Positions 10,015 to 20,423 of a stretch of DNA of 64,000 nucleotides are shown here, in pieces. The stretch is from Pyronema omphalodes (Eukaryota > Ascomycota > Pezizomycetes > Pezizales > Pyronemataceae): NCBI GenBank assembly GCA_024516155.1, contig JAJJXM010000059.1, positions 1 through 64,000 of the forward strand. The letters are read 5' to 3'. The translations under genes were made by a program, and so were the position numbers. Every line of letters begins with the position of its first letter. Positions within the stretch are counted from its first letter, which is position 1. Below the pieces are notes generated by a model, which searched no databases, was not told the DNA's origin, and saw only the letters and a list, made by a program, of their open reading frames with translations.

Positions 10015-12306
10015 AGTGCCTCACGGTACTTCAACTAAATTGCCGAAAGAGCAGTGAGGCTCTGACGGCGGTGATGGAGAGCGGTCTCGCTCTGGGGGCG
10101 GATGTGGTTTTGGTTCAGGAACCCCCGACCTTCCAAGGTTGGCGTCACCCAGCCTATGAGTTCCTCTGGGGAGGAAGGGTCCTGACGGGGAGACGGCGGG
10201 ATTCGGCGTGGCAGCTTCGTCCACGAGAGGACTTGGCTGCGCCCGGGGAAGGTGACCTCCAGGTGCTGGAGGTCACCTGCAGAGGTCATAAACAAGTGCG
10301 TATTGTAAATGTTTATGACGCTCCGCGGACTGATGATGGAGTACGCCCTGCACGCAATGCGGACTGGCGCAGGATTATCGGAAGGGACACCATTCTAGCT
10401 GGGGATTTCAACGCTCACAGTAGAAGGTGGAACCCCCTGTGCGAGAGGCCACTCCATCATCAGTTCTTGGAAGATCTGATGGACTCATTCGATCTCCGCT
10501 ATGTCGGTGATGGTAAGGAAACCCACACCCAAACGGGCCAGATCCGACATAGCGTCATCGACTTAGTCCTGACGACGATGGAACTTGAAGCCCACGTAGT
10601 TGCGAAGCTCCTCGATGACCCGAATCACTCCACAACGTCCGATCATGAGGCGCTGATCTGGAAAGTGGACTCTGTGACGGTCCCAGAGGACTTCGACGCC
10701 CCAACTAGAGGATGGGCAGTAGGAGAATGGCTGGAGAGTGACGAAGGAGCGCAGAAAGCGGCGTTAGATTATCGCCATCGAAGCGAACGCAGACCGCTCT
10801 TGTCCGATCACTGCTCCGAGAACGACGTCGAGGAAGAGGTGGTCTGGGTGCATCAACAGCTGGTAGACATGCTGAACGCTCACGCTAGGAAGATCCGAAT
10901 CACCGCTCGTTCTAAGAAGTGGTGGCACCCCGATGTTAAGGCAGCACGCAGCGAGTACGGCCGGAAACGGAGGGCAGCCAAGCGAGGCCAATGTTCGACA
11001 GAAGAAGAAAACCGCCTCCGCAACGCCTATCTCAGCACCCAACGTCGCCACAAGCGAGAGTGTTGGGTTTCGTTCCTGGAGGGAGCCAACGGGGAGGCGG
11101 TATGGAAAGTACTTCGCGCAACCAAACCGCGAAATGCCGCGGTGGTTGAATCCCTCGAGGACGAGCACGGCAACCAGGCTGACGAGGAGGATGCCAAACG
11201 TCGGATGCTCGCTGACGTTTCCTTTCCCCCCCCGAATCCATACCACGGTAACAGTGGCAACGCAGGTCCCCCAGGACGCGGATTCCTCCGAGTGACCCAA
11301 GAACTGGTCTCCGATTCGATCCACGGTCAGAGCAACTCCAAGGCTCCGGGTGGTGACGGGTTAGGAGTACCTATTATCAAGGCGCTCATGCGATGGGACC
11401 CTGAACGGGTGACTTCCATTGTCTATCACTGCGTGCGGCTAGGATTCCACCCAACCGACTGGAAAACTGCCAAAGGAGTCTGTATCCCCAAACCGAGAAA
11501 GACGTCTTACCGCAAAGCAAAGAGTTTCCGCATCATCTCTCTTTTGAGCTGTCTGGGAAAGTTAGTTGAAAAGGTCGTCGCCACCCTCATCGCGGAGGAA
11601 GCCGAGAGGCTGCACGCTTTTCACGCTGGGCAATTTGGTGGGAGAAGAGGTCGCTCCGCAGTCGACGCCGTGGCAGTCTTAATTGAGGCGGTGGAAATCG
11701 CTTGGGAAAAGCAGAAACTCGCGGGAACTCTAATGATGGACGTTAAAGGGGCCTTTCCCACTGTCAATCGAGACTGCCTCATGCGGAAAATGTGGCGCGC
11801 AGGCATGGATGAGTGCTATGTGCGGTGGGTGTCTTCGTTTATGAGTGATCGAAGAGTTGAGATATCACTGGGTGGCGAATCAGGTACACCCATCGAAACG
11901 AAAACCGGCCTCCCCCAAGGATCCCCCGTGTCCCCAGTCCTTTTCTTAATTTATATAGCCGATCTCGCCGATTACGTTGAATCCAGAGTCCCCGACGTAA
12001 CAGGCCTGTCGTTTGTCGATGACGTGGCCTGGATCGTGTCCGGTGATTCTGCTCGGGAGGTCTCCGACAAGCTTGAACGGTGTGCAAACGCATGCTCGTG
12101 GTGGGCCTCCACCAACGCGGTGGTGTTTGAAAAAGAAAAAACGGAGGCCATGCTTTTTTCTCGACGGAGGGGAAAGGCTAACCCTGACGAGGTCACAGTC
12201 TCGGTAGGTCCTCACCAGATCCCGTTCGCCTCGACAGCCATCCGCTGGCTCGGCTTTTGGCTCGATCCAAAGCTCACTCTTAACCACCATCACCAGAAGT
12301 GGTTGA
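10008..12306 (+). pseudogene. LINE1 ORF2, 5' part: endonuclease and reverse transcriptase
   Basis: The protein would nick target DNA and copy the LINE RNA in place. The endonuclease (residues ~4-220) shows LNCRKS, LVQEPP, LAGDFNAH, SVIDLVLTT and a final SDHEAL. Reverse transcriptase (~440-730) shows RIISLLSCLGKLVEK, DVKGAFPTVN, GLPQGSPVSPVLF and the catalytic box FVDDVAW. The frame is intact through about 765 residues to the gypsy B insertion after HHHQKWL. It then runs by chance about 180 codons into the B LTR, giving a 944-codon chimeric ORF ending at 12,842. The start ATG at 10,008 overlaps the ORF1 stop as ATGCTGA, suggesting coupled termination-reinitiation. Confidence 0.85.
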
Positions 12307-12844
12307 TGTCAGGGAACCGAGAACGGACGTTCAAGGGACACACTGAACACTACCGGCGAGAGGGACTAGGCAGGTTCCGGGACGGGGAACGGCAGGACAA
12401 GGACCGAAGTGCTCGTCAGACGGACGGCACACTAAACAGGAACAGGGACAAGGACAAGAGTGACGTAGGACTTGGGAGAAGAAGTCTTATATTAGGAGCA
12501 AGGAGAAGACACAAGACGTTCGATGGAGAATCTCGACAACGGGGAGGCAAGCCTCCTTATGTACAAAGGGGCGGCCAGCACTCTTGCTGGGCCGTCATAC
12601 AATCATCGCTACATGAGCTTCCGTTCTCCATCAATTCAACTGCGACGCCACAGCTCTCCAGCTCGTGGTACGTCATCCATCATCAATCAGTCTCTCAGTC
12701 ACAATGGCACGGCACACAACAACACTACGACAACACAACGGTAACACAACACAACACGGCAAGACAACGGCACGATGTCAATCAACCACCACGACAACAC
12801 AATGATGACGCAACACAACGGCTCGTCAGCCGTGTGCCGTGACA
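12307..12844 (-). repeat. 3' LTR of gypsy B1
   Basis: 538 bp, reading TGTCAGGG...CGTGACA on the + strand (the element itself reads TGTCACGG...CCTGACA). It carries an ACAAC-rich stretch and a short hairpin (ACGGCTGACGAGCCGT in element sense). It ends next to the G-rich primer tract of the B1 pol fragment. Confidence 0.88.
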
Positions 12845-12856
12845 GTACCCCCTCCG

Positions 12857-13993
12857 TTAGGCTCGAGTTCCTACGAGAGGAGAAGGTTTGTCTGGGTGTA
12901 ACTGGTGAAATTTCTCAGCGGCCTCAGTTTCGGATAGGTTCGTTTCCGGTTCCCAGGTTGGAGAGTCATGGCCGGTCCACTTGACGAGGTACTGCAGGTT
13001 TCCTCTTGACCAACGGCTATCCAGAATTTCATCCACGAACCATTCTTCTTCGCCGTCTACTACTACCGGTAGGGGCGGTGGAATAATTTGGCCAGGGAGG
13101 GGGTCCGAAGGGGCTGGGTTTAGTAGGGACACGGGGAAGGTCCTGTGGTGTTTCATGGTCTCCGGTATATCCAATTCATAGGCGTGGGATCCAATAAGCG
13201 GTAACACGGTGAAGGGGCCTAGGTGTTTGTTTTCTAGTTTCTTCGAGGGGCGGCGGGTTCTTAGGTTGGGGGCGTCCAGCCATACCAGGTCTCCTGGTTT
13301 GAAGACCGGCGCGGGGAGTCGGGAATTGTCGGCGGCTTCTATGTGGCGGGCTTGGGCGTATTTCATTTCCGAACGTAAGACGTCATGGATGTGTGACATC
13401 CTTTCCGCTACCTCGTTCGCTTTCACTTCTTCAGGATTGTCTGTCCTGATTTCCAGTTCGAAAGAGCACTTGGGGTGTCGACCGTATATAGCGTAGAACG
13501 GAGACAGTGACGTTGTATCCGATACTTGGTTATTTGCAGCAAATTCTGCCAGTGGTAAAAATCTCTTCCAATCGTCTTGTAAGTAACAGACGTACGCGCG
13601 GAGATATTGCTCCGTAACCGCGTTAATTCTCTCTGTTTGGCCGTCGGTTTGGGGATGGAAGGCCGTACTCGTGGCGATATCGATACCCATGCAATTTGCC
13701 AAGTGTTTCCAGAAATGGGCCACAAATTGCGGACCGCGGTCGGACACTACTGTGTCTGGCAGGCCGTGTAGTTTGAATACGTTTTCCAGGAAGAGTTTCG
13801 CGAAGCCTTCTGCGTCTATCGTGGAATGACAGGGCACTAAGTGCCGCTGTTTCGTCAGTCGGCAAACGATCGCACATATTGCGTCGAAGCCTTCGGATGT
13901 TGGTAGTCCAGTAACAAAGTCCACCGATATATTCTGCCAAGGGTGGTGCGGAACCGGTAGGGGCTTCAAGGTTCCATAGGGTGCGTGGCGGGT
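12857..13993 (-). pseudogene. Truncated pol (integrase core and chromodomain) of gypsy B1
   Basis: Carries integrase text from just after the zinc finger (RHAPYGTLKPLPVPHHPW) through VDFVTGLP, VVSDRGPQF and HPQTDGQTERIN, to a chromodomain (EWFVDEILDSRWSRG ... YLVKWTGHDSPTWEP) and a stop at 12,857. It matches the end of B2 pol but with its own changes (IDIATS versus IEIATS, HPQTDG versus HHQTDG, EIRTDN versus ETRTNN), so it is a different copy. The frame is open up to the middle LTR. It is a remnant without upstream enzyme domains. Confidence 0.85.
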
Positions 13994-14531
13994 TGTCAGG
14001 AACCAGTGAACGGACGTTCAAGGGACACACTGAACACTACCGGCGAGAGGGACTAGGCAGGTTCCGGGACGGGGAACGGCAGGACAAGGACCAAAGTGCT
14101 CGTCAGACGGACGGCACACTAAACAGGAACAGGGACAAGGACAAGAGTGACGTAGGACTTGGGAGAAGAAGTCTTATATTGGGAGCAAGGAGAAGACACA
14201 AGACGTTCGATGGAGAATCTCGACAACGGGGAGGCAAGCCTCCTTATGTACAAAGGGGCGGCCAGCACTCTTGCTGGGCCGTCATACAATCATCGCTACA
14301 TGAGCTTCCGTTCTCCATCAATTCAACTGCGACGCCACAGCTCTCCAGCTCGTGGTACGTCATCCATCATCAATCAGTCTCTCAGTCACAATGGCACGGC
14401 ACACAACAACACTACAACAACACAACGGTAACACAACACAACACGGCAAGACAACGGCACGATGTCAATCAACCACCACGACAACACAATGATGACGCAA
14501 CACAACGGCTCGTCAGCCGTGTGCCGTGACA
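13994..14531 (-). repeat. 3' LTR of gypsy B2 (middle LTR of the composite)
   Basis: 538 bp. Its outer end has TGTCAGGAACCAGTGAACGG where the other copies have TGTCAGGGAACCGAGAACGG, a small local change at the terminus. Otherwise it is almost identical to 19,881-20,418. It abuts B1 pol sequence on the left (CGGGT at 13,989-13,993 would be the left target copy) and the B2 purine tract on the right. Confidence 0.85.
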
Positions 14532-14542
14532 GTACCCCTCCG

Positions 14543-17500
14543 TTAGGCTCGAGTTCCTACGAGAGGAGAAGGTTTGTCTGGGTGTAACTGGTGAAATTTC
14601 TCAGCGGCCTCAGTTTCGGATAGGTTCGTTTCCGGTTCCCAGGTTGGAGAGTCATGGCCGGTCCACTTGACGAGGTACTGTAGGTTTCCTCTTGACCAAC
14701 GGCTATCCAGAATTTCATCCACGAACCATTCTTCTTCGCCGTCTACTACTACCGGTAGGGGCGGTGGAATAATCTGGCCAGGGAGGGGGTCCGAAGGGGC
14801 TGGGTTTAGTAGGGACACGGGGAAGGTCCTGTGGTGTTTCATGGTCTCCGGTATATCCAATTCATAGGCGTGGGATCCAATAGGCCGTAACACGGTGAAG
14901 GGGCCTAGGTGTTTGTATTCTAGTTTCTTTGAGGGGCGGCGGGTTCTTAGGTTGCGGGCGTCCAGCCATACCAGGTCTCCTGATTTGAAGACCGGCGCGG
15001 GGAGTCGGGAATTGTCGGCGGCTTCTATGTGGCGGGCTTGGGCGTATTTCATTTCCGAACGTAAGACGTCATGGATGTGTGACATCCTTTCCGCTACCTC
15101 GTTCGCTTTCACTTCTTCAGGATTGTTGGTCCTGGTTTCCAGTTCGAAAGAGCACTTGGGGTGTCGACCATATATAGCGTAGAACGGAGACAGCGACGTT
15201 GTATCCGATACTTGGTTATTTGCAGCAAATTCTGCCAGTGGTAAAAATTTCTTCCAATCGTCTTGTAAATAACAGACGTACGCGCGGAGATATTGCTCCG
15301 TAACCGCGTTAATTCTCTCTGTTTGGCCATCGGTTTGGTGATGAAAGGCCGTACTCGTGGCAATTTCGATACCCATGCAATTTGCCAAGTGTTTCCAGAA
15401 ATGGGCCACAAATTGCGGACCGCGGTCGGACACTACTGTGTCTGGCAGGCCGTGTAGTTTGAATACGTTTTCCAGGAAGAGTTGCGCGAAGCCTTCTGCG
15501 TCTATCGTGGAATGACAGGGCACTAAGTGCCGCTGTTTCGTTAGTCGGCAAACGATCGCACTTATTGCGTCGAAGCCTTCTGATGTCGGTAGTCCAGTAA
15601 CAAAATCCACCGATATATTCTGCCAAGGGTGGTGCGGAACCGGTAGGGGCTTCAGGGTTCCATAGGGTGCGTGGCGGGTAGCCTTTGTTCTTTTACAGGT
15701 GTGGCAATTTCGGACGAATTGGTCCACATCTTTTCTCATCGAGGGCCAGTAATAATTCCTGGCGAGGAGTTCGAAAGTCTTCGCACGGCCCGGGTGTCCC
15801 ATGGTGGGGGGGTCGTGGTGATCTTGCAGTAGTTTCAATCGTAGTTTATCCAGCGCGGGGCCATAGAGGCAATCTCGGTAGTACAATCTGTTTTCCAACA
15901 CGGAGCAATCGGCGAGTGATATGTCCTTACAGATTTGTGTGCCATCTTCCAGCATTCCCAACACTCGGTTGGGGAATGAATCTGTCTTGTAGCCCTCTGT
16001 GAACAGGAGGTCTACTTCGGAAGGTGCGAGTTTCATAGGCGGGGTCATGCATAACTGAAAGTTCTGTGGCTTCAGAACAGCTTGCTGGTTCGCCAGTATG
16101 CGTTCGTCTCCCTCTTCCGGGAGGTCGGCGGCTCTTCTAGTCAGGGCGTCCGGTTTTCCTCCCAACGTTCCCGGTCGATAGGTGATCACAAAGTTAAACC
16201 GAGACAGGAACTCGGACCAGCGTGCTTGTCGTCTGTTCAGCAGCTTTGTCGTCATAAAGTATTCGAGATTTTTGTGATCCGTCAATACTTTTATAGGGAA
16301 GGCGGAGCCCTCTAAGTGGGGACGCCATTCCTCGAAACAACGAACTATTGCCAGTAGTTCTTTGTCGTAGATTTCGTAGTTGCATTCTGCCGGGGAATGC
16401 TTCTTGGAATAAAATGCGACGGGGTGTAACACGTTATCGTCGTCGTATTGTGATAAAACTCCAGCAGACACATAGTCAGATGCGTCTGTTTCTACTACAA
16501 TCGGTTTCTCGTAGTCGAAATGCTTGAGAATCGGTGCTGATGTAAATGCATCCTTCAGTCGGTCGAAGGCGCTTTGCTGATCGTTACCCCAGGTAAAGGG
16601 GATTGCTTTCCCTTCTTTCTTTTTGGTCAGGGCCGTCAGGGGGGAGACCACTTTCGAGTAGTCTTTGATAAATCTTCGATAGAAATTCGCGAAGCCCAGG
16701 AACTCTTGGACCTGTTTCAAATTGGTTGGTTCCTTCCAATCTCTCACTGTGGCTACTTTGGAATCCATCATGCGCGCGCCGTCGCGGCCGATGTTGTAGC
16801 CCAGGTACTGTACTTCTGCCTTAGCAAACTTACACTTCTCTGGCTTCAAGTGCAGTTTTTCTGGTTTGAGTCGTTCCAAGATCTTTCGGACGTGTGCGGT
16901 GTGATCGGACTTTGTTTCGGAGAATACGAGGATATCGTCCAAGTATGCCGTACAAAACTGGTCTAGGTATGGTCTCAGGACATCATTTATAAATGCCTGG
17001 AAATCGGCAGGCGCGTTGGTGAGCCCAAAGGGCATCACTTTCGATTCAAACAGGCCGTACCGTGTGCGGAAGGCCGTCTTCCATTCTTCGCCCTCTGCCA
17101 TTCTGATAAGGCTATAAGCGCTGCGGACATCAAGGGTCGTAAAGTATTGAGCTTTGGAAAGATTCATCATCGTTTCCTGTATCAATGGCAGCGGGTACCG
17201 GTTCTTCTCGGTACCTTCATTCAGTCTTCGGTAGTCGACACACAGGCGTAGGGATCCGTCTGCTTTTTTCACGAATAATATCGGCGAGGCGGCTGGTGAT
17301 TGGGAGCGTTGTATAAATCCTTTCTCCAAATTCTCATCGAGCCACGTTTTCAGCGTCTGCAACTCGTTGCGTGACAGCGAGTATAGCGGGCCAAAGGGGG
17401 GGACGAATCCCTCTTTCAGTGGGATCTTGTGGTCGTAGGGTCGGTGCGGGGGAAGTTCCTTCGCATTGACCTCCTTGAATAAATCGAGGTAGTCATGATA

Positions 17501-18211
17501 CTCTTCGGGGATCATGTCTTTCAGTTCGTCGTCCGTGAGGGGGGGCTTGTCTTGTAGGGCGACGGTGATCTCGTCCAACGATAGCAAGAACACTGTCAGG
17601 CTTTCGTCTTCTACCATTTCTTTGAAGTCGGAGATGGTTAGACTTGAGATCTCTATTGGGGGTTCTTCCGGGGGGTCGGGGACCGAGTCTTCTAACTCCG
17701 GCATGGGGTTTGTGTCGGGCTCGTGGACAGCGGGAGGGGGCCTCGAGTCCAGGACCTCGACACCGGTTGTGCTTACAGGCAACGGGGTGCAGTTCCTTAG
17801 GCAGTATTGGGAGTCGAAGCTTACAGTGTTGGAACTGAAGCTTATTGTTACATCGTGTTTCTTCAACCAGGGGATACCCAACACCACCGGGTAGTGACCC
17901 AGCTTGGTGACAAACATGGGAAGGATTTCCGAGTGACCGTTGATGGTACACTCTACTTGGGCGAGGTGCGTGATTTTTCCTGAGGATATGGGGCGGCCGT
18001 CGATAACTTCGACCGTTCGAGCGGTGGATAGGGGGGTTAGGGGGAGTTTGTGATGGCGGGCGAAATTGCGGTCAACAAAGGCGATACCAGTGGCGCCGCA
18101 GTCAACGAGCGCTACTGTTTTCACGGAGCGGTTATTGGAAAACAAGGAACAGGAGAGGACAAGGTGTTTGCATTCTAACTTTCCAGTAAAACTTGCGCCC
18201 GATAATAGCAA
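14543..18211 (-). CDS. pol of gypsy B2, full length (1,222 codons)
   Basis: An uninterrupted polyprotein: aspartic protease near residues 30-115 (VALVDCGATG ... [11 protein letters not shown]), RT with AYLDDILVF near 410, RNase H with [17 protein letters not shown] near 560, integrase finger ending CHTCKRTKAT near 830, core motifs VDFVTGLP, VVSDRGPQF and QTDGQTERIN, and a C-terminal chromodomain (FVDEILDSRW ... YLVKWTGHDSPTWEPETN). The protease has D-C-G in place of the usual D-T/S-G, a change shared with copies C and D. One core residue differs from its relatives (HHQTDG for HPQTDG). The ATG at 18,211 is the first of the frame; gag ends 50 nt upstream in another frame, so pol may start by reinitiation. 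Confidence 0.9.
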   Translation of the reverse strand: MLLSGASFTGKLECKHLVLSCSLFSNNRSVKTVALVDCGATGIAFVDRNFARHHKLPLTPLSTARTVEVIDGRPISSGKITHLAQVECTINGHSEILPMFVTKLGHYPVVLGIPWLKKHDVTISFSSNTVSFDSQYCLRNCTPLPVSTTGVEVLDSRPPPAVHEPDTNPMPELEDSVPDPPEEPPIEISSLTISDFKEMVEDESLTVFLLSLDEITVALQDKPPLTDDELKDMIPEEYHDYLDLFKEVNAKELPPHRPYDHKIPLKEGFVPPFGPLYSLSRNELQTLKTWLDENLEKGFIQRSQSPAASPILFVKKADGSLRLCVDYRRLNEGTEKNRYPLPLIQETMMNLSKAQYFTTLDVRSAYSLIRMAEGEEWKTAFRTRYGLFESKVMPFGLTNAPADFQAFINDVLRPYLDQFCTAYLDDILVFSETKSDHTAHVRKILERLKPEKLHLKPEKCKFAKAEVQYLGYNIGRDGARMMDSKVATVRDWKEPTNLKQVQEFLGFANFYRRFIKDYSKVVSPLTALTKKKEGKAIPFTWGNDQQSAFDRLKDAFTSAPILKHFDYEKPIVVETDASDYVSAGVLSQYDDDNVLHPVAFYSKKHSPAECNYEIYDKELLAIVRCFEEWRPHLEGSAFPIKVLTDHKNLEYFMTTKLLNRRQARWSEFLSRFNFVITYRPGTLGGKPDALTRRAADLPEEGDERILANQQAVLKPQNFQLCMTPPMKLAPSEVDLLFTEGYKTDSFPNRVLGMLEDGTQICKDISLADCSVLENRLYYRDCLYGPALDKLRLKLLQDHHDPPTMGHPGRAKTFELLARNYYWPSMRKDVDQFVRNCHTCKRTKATRHAPYGTLKPLPVPHHPWQNISVDFVTGLPTSEGFDAISAIVCRLTKQRHLVPCHSTIDAEGFAQLFLENVFKLHGLPDTVVSDRGPQFVAHFWKHLANCMGIEIATSTAFHHQTDGQTERINAVTEQYLRAYVCYLQDDWKKFLPLAEFAANNQVSDTTSLSPFYAIYGRHPKCSFELETRTNNPEEVKANEVAERMSHIHDVLRSEMKYAQARHIEAADNSRLPAPVFKSGDLVWLDARNLRTRRPSKKLEYKHLGPFTVLRPIGSHAYELDIPETMKHHRTFPVSLLNPAPSDPLPGQIIPPPLPVVVDGEEEWFVDEILDSRWSRGNLQYLVKWTGHDSPTWEPETNLSETEAAEKFHQLHPDKPSPLVGTRA

Positions 18212-18264
18212 TGTATCAGCAATAATATTCCCACCAGCGGCAGAGCCATCTTCTTGCAGCTGGT

Positions 18265-19613
18265 TTATTCTTTTCCCGACACCTCTTCTTCAGCATCCAA
18301 TAATTCCACGCTTGCCACTTTAACATTCGTCTTGGCGGGGCACGACGCAGCCATGTGGCCGAGGCCACCGCAGTAGAGGCAACGTCCTTCTGATAGGCGG
18401 GTCGCGCGCTCCTGTGCCGACAGTTTCTGACGGGGTCCCTGGGCCGGGGTTTGCTTGCTGGAGGAGGCGGTGGTGGCTTGGGTAGCGGGGGTGGGGCGAC
18501 TGGTGGCGGGGGGTGGCGGTGGTAGTGGGTTTAACTTGGCCGCGGTTGGTACGCAGCTTGCGGAGGTTTTCAAGTGCTCTCAATTGGGAGTCCAATTTTT
18601 GGCACTGGTCAACGAATTCGTGCATCGTGGTGGTGGGCGGGGCACCAACCAACTTCTCGTGCAGCTCGAGGGACAGGCCGTTACGCAGGGCATCCATGGT
18701 GGCGGCTTCGTCCCAGCCTAACTCTGCGACTAGGCGGGAGAACTCTGCATAGTAGTCCGAAAATTCGCGGTTGTTTTGTCGGAGATTTTGTAGTTTGAAA
18801 CGAGCCGTCGCGCGCTCGTCCGGGTCTCCAAAGGTACGCTGTAAAATTTTAATGACGTCCTCGAGGTCGTTGAGGGCCCAGCGGTTGCCATTTTCCTTGA
18901 TATAAGGAAGAATTTGATCCAAGGCGCGTCCGCGGAGGCGGCCCATGGCGTAAGAAATCCGTTTATGGGGGGTCGGGAAACGTAGTTCGTCGCTAACCAA
19001 CTTGATGCGAAGCAAGGAGACAAAGCGGCGGAGGTCCTCCCTGTTGGACCCGTCGAAGGTTGGCGGATCCGAGATTTTGTCTCCGGTCACGCGGATGCCG
19101 GGGGAGGCGAGTAGCGCGTTGATGAGTTCACGCTGGCGGGTGAGCTCCTTCTCGTAGTAGTGGATTTCGTTTGTATCGGCTTGTTCCTCCGGGGTTAGGA
19201 GGATCTCGGGGTCTCGGGGGGGGGGTCTTGGAATTGGTGCGATTATAGCGGGGGCGGGGGGCTGCGGCTGCGGCTGTGGTAGGGGGTGCGGCGGCTCGCG
19301 GTGCTGGTTCTGGGCCGTTCGGGTAAACCTGGACGGAGCCAGTCTGGATCACGACAGGGGGAATGGGGGCAGGGGTGGGAGCTTCCGGAGCGCGGGAGGC
19401 GACAGGGCTGGATACCCGAGTGCTGTTGCGGGAGCTGGGGGTTTCCGCGAGGTCGTTTAAGAGATAACCCGTGGGGTGGTCCTGAGCGTCTAAGATGGAT
19501 TGTGCGAGTTGTTTGGTGAAGGTAAGCGGTTCATGGCCGTCAGGGAACTGGGTCATGGTGGCGGCGTTCACGATTTGTTACCAGTGTCCTTCGTCAATAA
19601 GTTTAATATGCAT
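18265..19613 (-). pseudogene. gag of gypsy B2, with a premature stop and frameshift
   Basis: Structural protein of the element. From the ATG at 19,613 it reads MHIKLIDEGHW and then meets a TAA (19,578-19,580), where copy C has a Gln codon. A Pro/Ala-rich linker follows with a frame change near 19,215. The gag core comes next (DPPTFDGSNREDLRRFVSLL ... ALDQILPYI ... ELGWDEAATMDALRNG). After a second frame change (near 18,530) there is a zinc knuckle, CLYCGGLGHMAASC (18,347-18,388), and the end at 18,265. The capsid core is clear, but no single frame encodes the protein. Confidence 0.8.
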
Positions 19614-19845
19614 TCTGGCGGGCTCTGAGGATTGGCTTGAGTCTGATGGTGCGGCGGATGTGCTCCTGATAAGTGTAGTCCTGGAGTTGCCAGCGGACCA
19701 CAAGGTAGCAGTTATTTTCTGCTCGTCGGATGGTTCTTCGCACTGCGCCAGCGAATCTGTCGGGAATCCCAAAGGTTTCGTGTAAGGTGTGCGTTTCAAG
19801 AGCTTGTTTTAGTGCGTAGGTCCAGGCAGAACCGGTGCGGTTCAT
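19603..19845 (-). CDS. Leader ORF0 of gypsy B2 (80 aa)
   Basis: An ATG ORF lying between the 5' LTR and gag, rich in Arg, Thr and aromatics (MNRTGSAWTYALKQ ... NNCYLVVRWQLQDYTYQEH ...). Its stop overlaps the gag start: ...AATGCATATTAA contains both. The same ORF, with the same length and almost the same text, is open in copy C at 54,524-54,766, although gag and pol there are broken. The frame also extends upstream into the LTR without a stop. I recognise no domain. It could be a small accessory protein, the true gag N-terminus, or a leader ORF that meters gag translation. Confidence 0.45.
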   Translation of the reverse strand: MNRTGSAWTYALKQALETHTLHETFGIPDRFAGAVRRTIRRAENNCYLVVRWQLQDYTYQEHIRRTIRLKPILRARQNAY

Positions 19846-19880
19846 GCGTGTCGGTTGAATAATTAATCGATCGAACGTAA

Positions 19881-20418
19881 TGTCAGGGAACCGAGAACGG
19901 ACGTTCAAGGGACACACTGAACACTACCGGCGAGAGGGACTAGGCAGGTTCCGGGACGGGGAACGGCAGGACAAGGACCAAAGTGCTCGTCAGACGGACG
20001 GCACACTAAACAGGAACAGGGACAAGGACAAGAGTGACGTAGGACTTGGGAGAAGAAGTCTTATATTAGGAGCAAGGAGAAGACACAAGACGTTCGATGG
20101 AGAATCTCGACAACGGGGAGGCAAGCCTCCTTATGTACAAAGGGGCGGCCAGCACTCTTGCTGGGCCGTCATACAATCATCGCTACATGAGCTTCCGTTC
20201 TCCATCAATTCAACTGCGACGCCACAGCTCTCCAGCTCGTGGTACGTCATCCATCATCAATCAGTCTCTCAGTCACAATGGCACGGCACACAACAACACT
20301 ACAACAACACAACGGTAACACAACACAACACGGCAAGACAACGGCACGATGTCAATCAACCACCACGACAACACAATGATGACGCAACACAACGGCTCGT
20401 CAGCCGTGTGCCGTGACA
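19881..20418 (-). repeat. 5' LTR of gypsy B (right LTR)
   Basis: 538 bp, next to the GTTGA duplication. The interior starts TTACGTTCGATCG (element sense) right after the LTR's CCTGACA, with no TGG-type primer site. By the recombination model it may be a B2/B1 hybrid. Confidence 0.88.
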
Positions 20419-20423
20419 GTTGA

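Larger units (their letters stand above)
12307..20418 (-). mobile_element. Composite Ty3/gypsy element B (three LTRs)
   Basis: Flanked by the same 5 bp, GTTGA, at 12,302-12,306 and 20,419-20,423, inside LINE1 ORF2. Order on the + strand: LTR (12,307-12,844), a 1.15-kb piece of pol 3' end, LTR (13,994-14,531), a complete interior, LTR (19,881-20,418). Middle and right LTRs share marker bases (for example ACCAAAGTG) that the left LTR lacks (ACCGAAGTG). So 13,994-20,418 is one copy (B2) that inserted into another (B1). The rest of B1 to the right was then lost, most simply by recombination between B2's and B1's right LTRs. Confidence 0.85.

Noticed and set aside
10764..11324. 186-codon minus-strand ORF opposite LINE1 ORF2
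   Set aside because: Shadow of the GC-rich endonuclease/RT frame; no motif and no start context.
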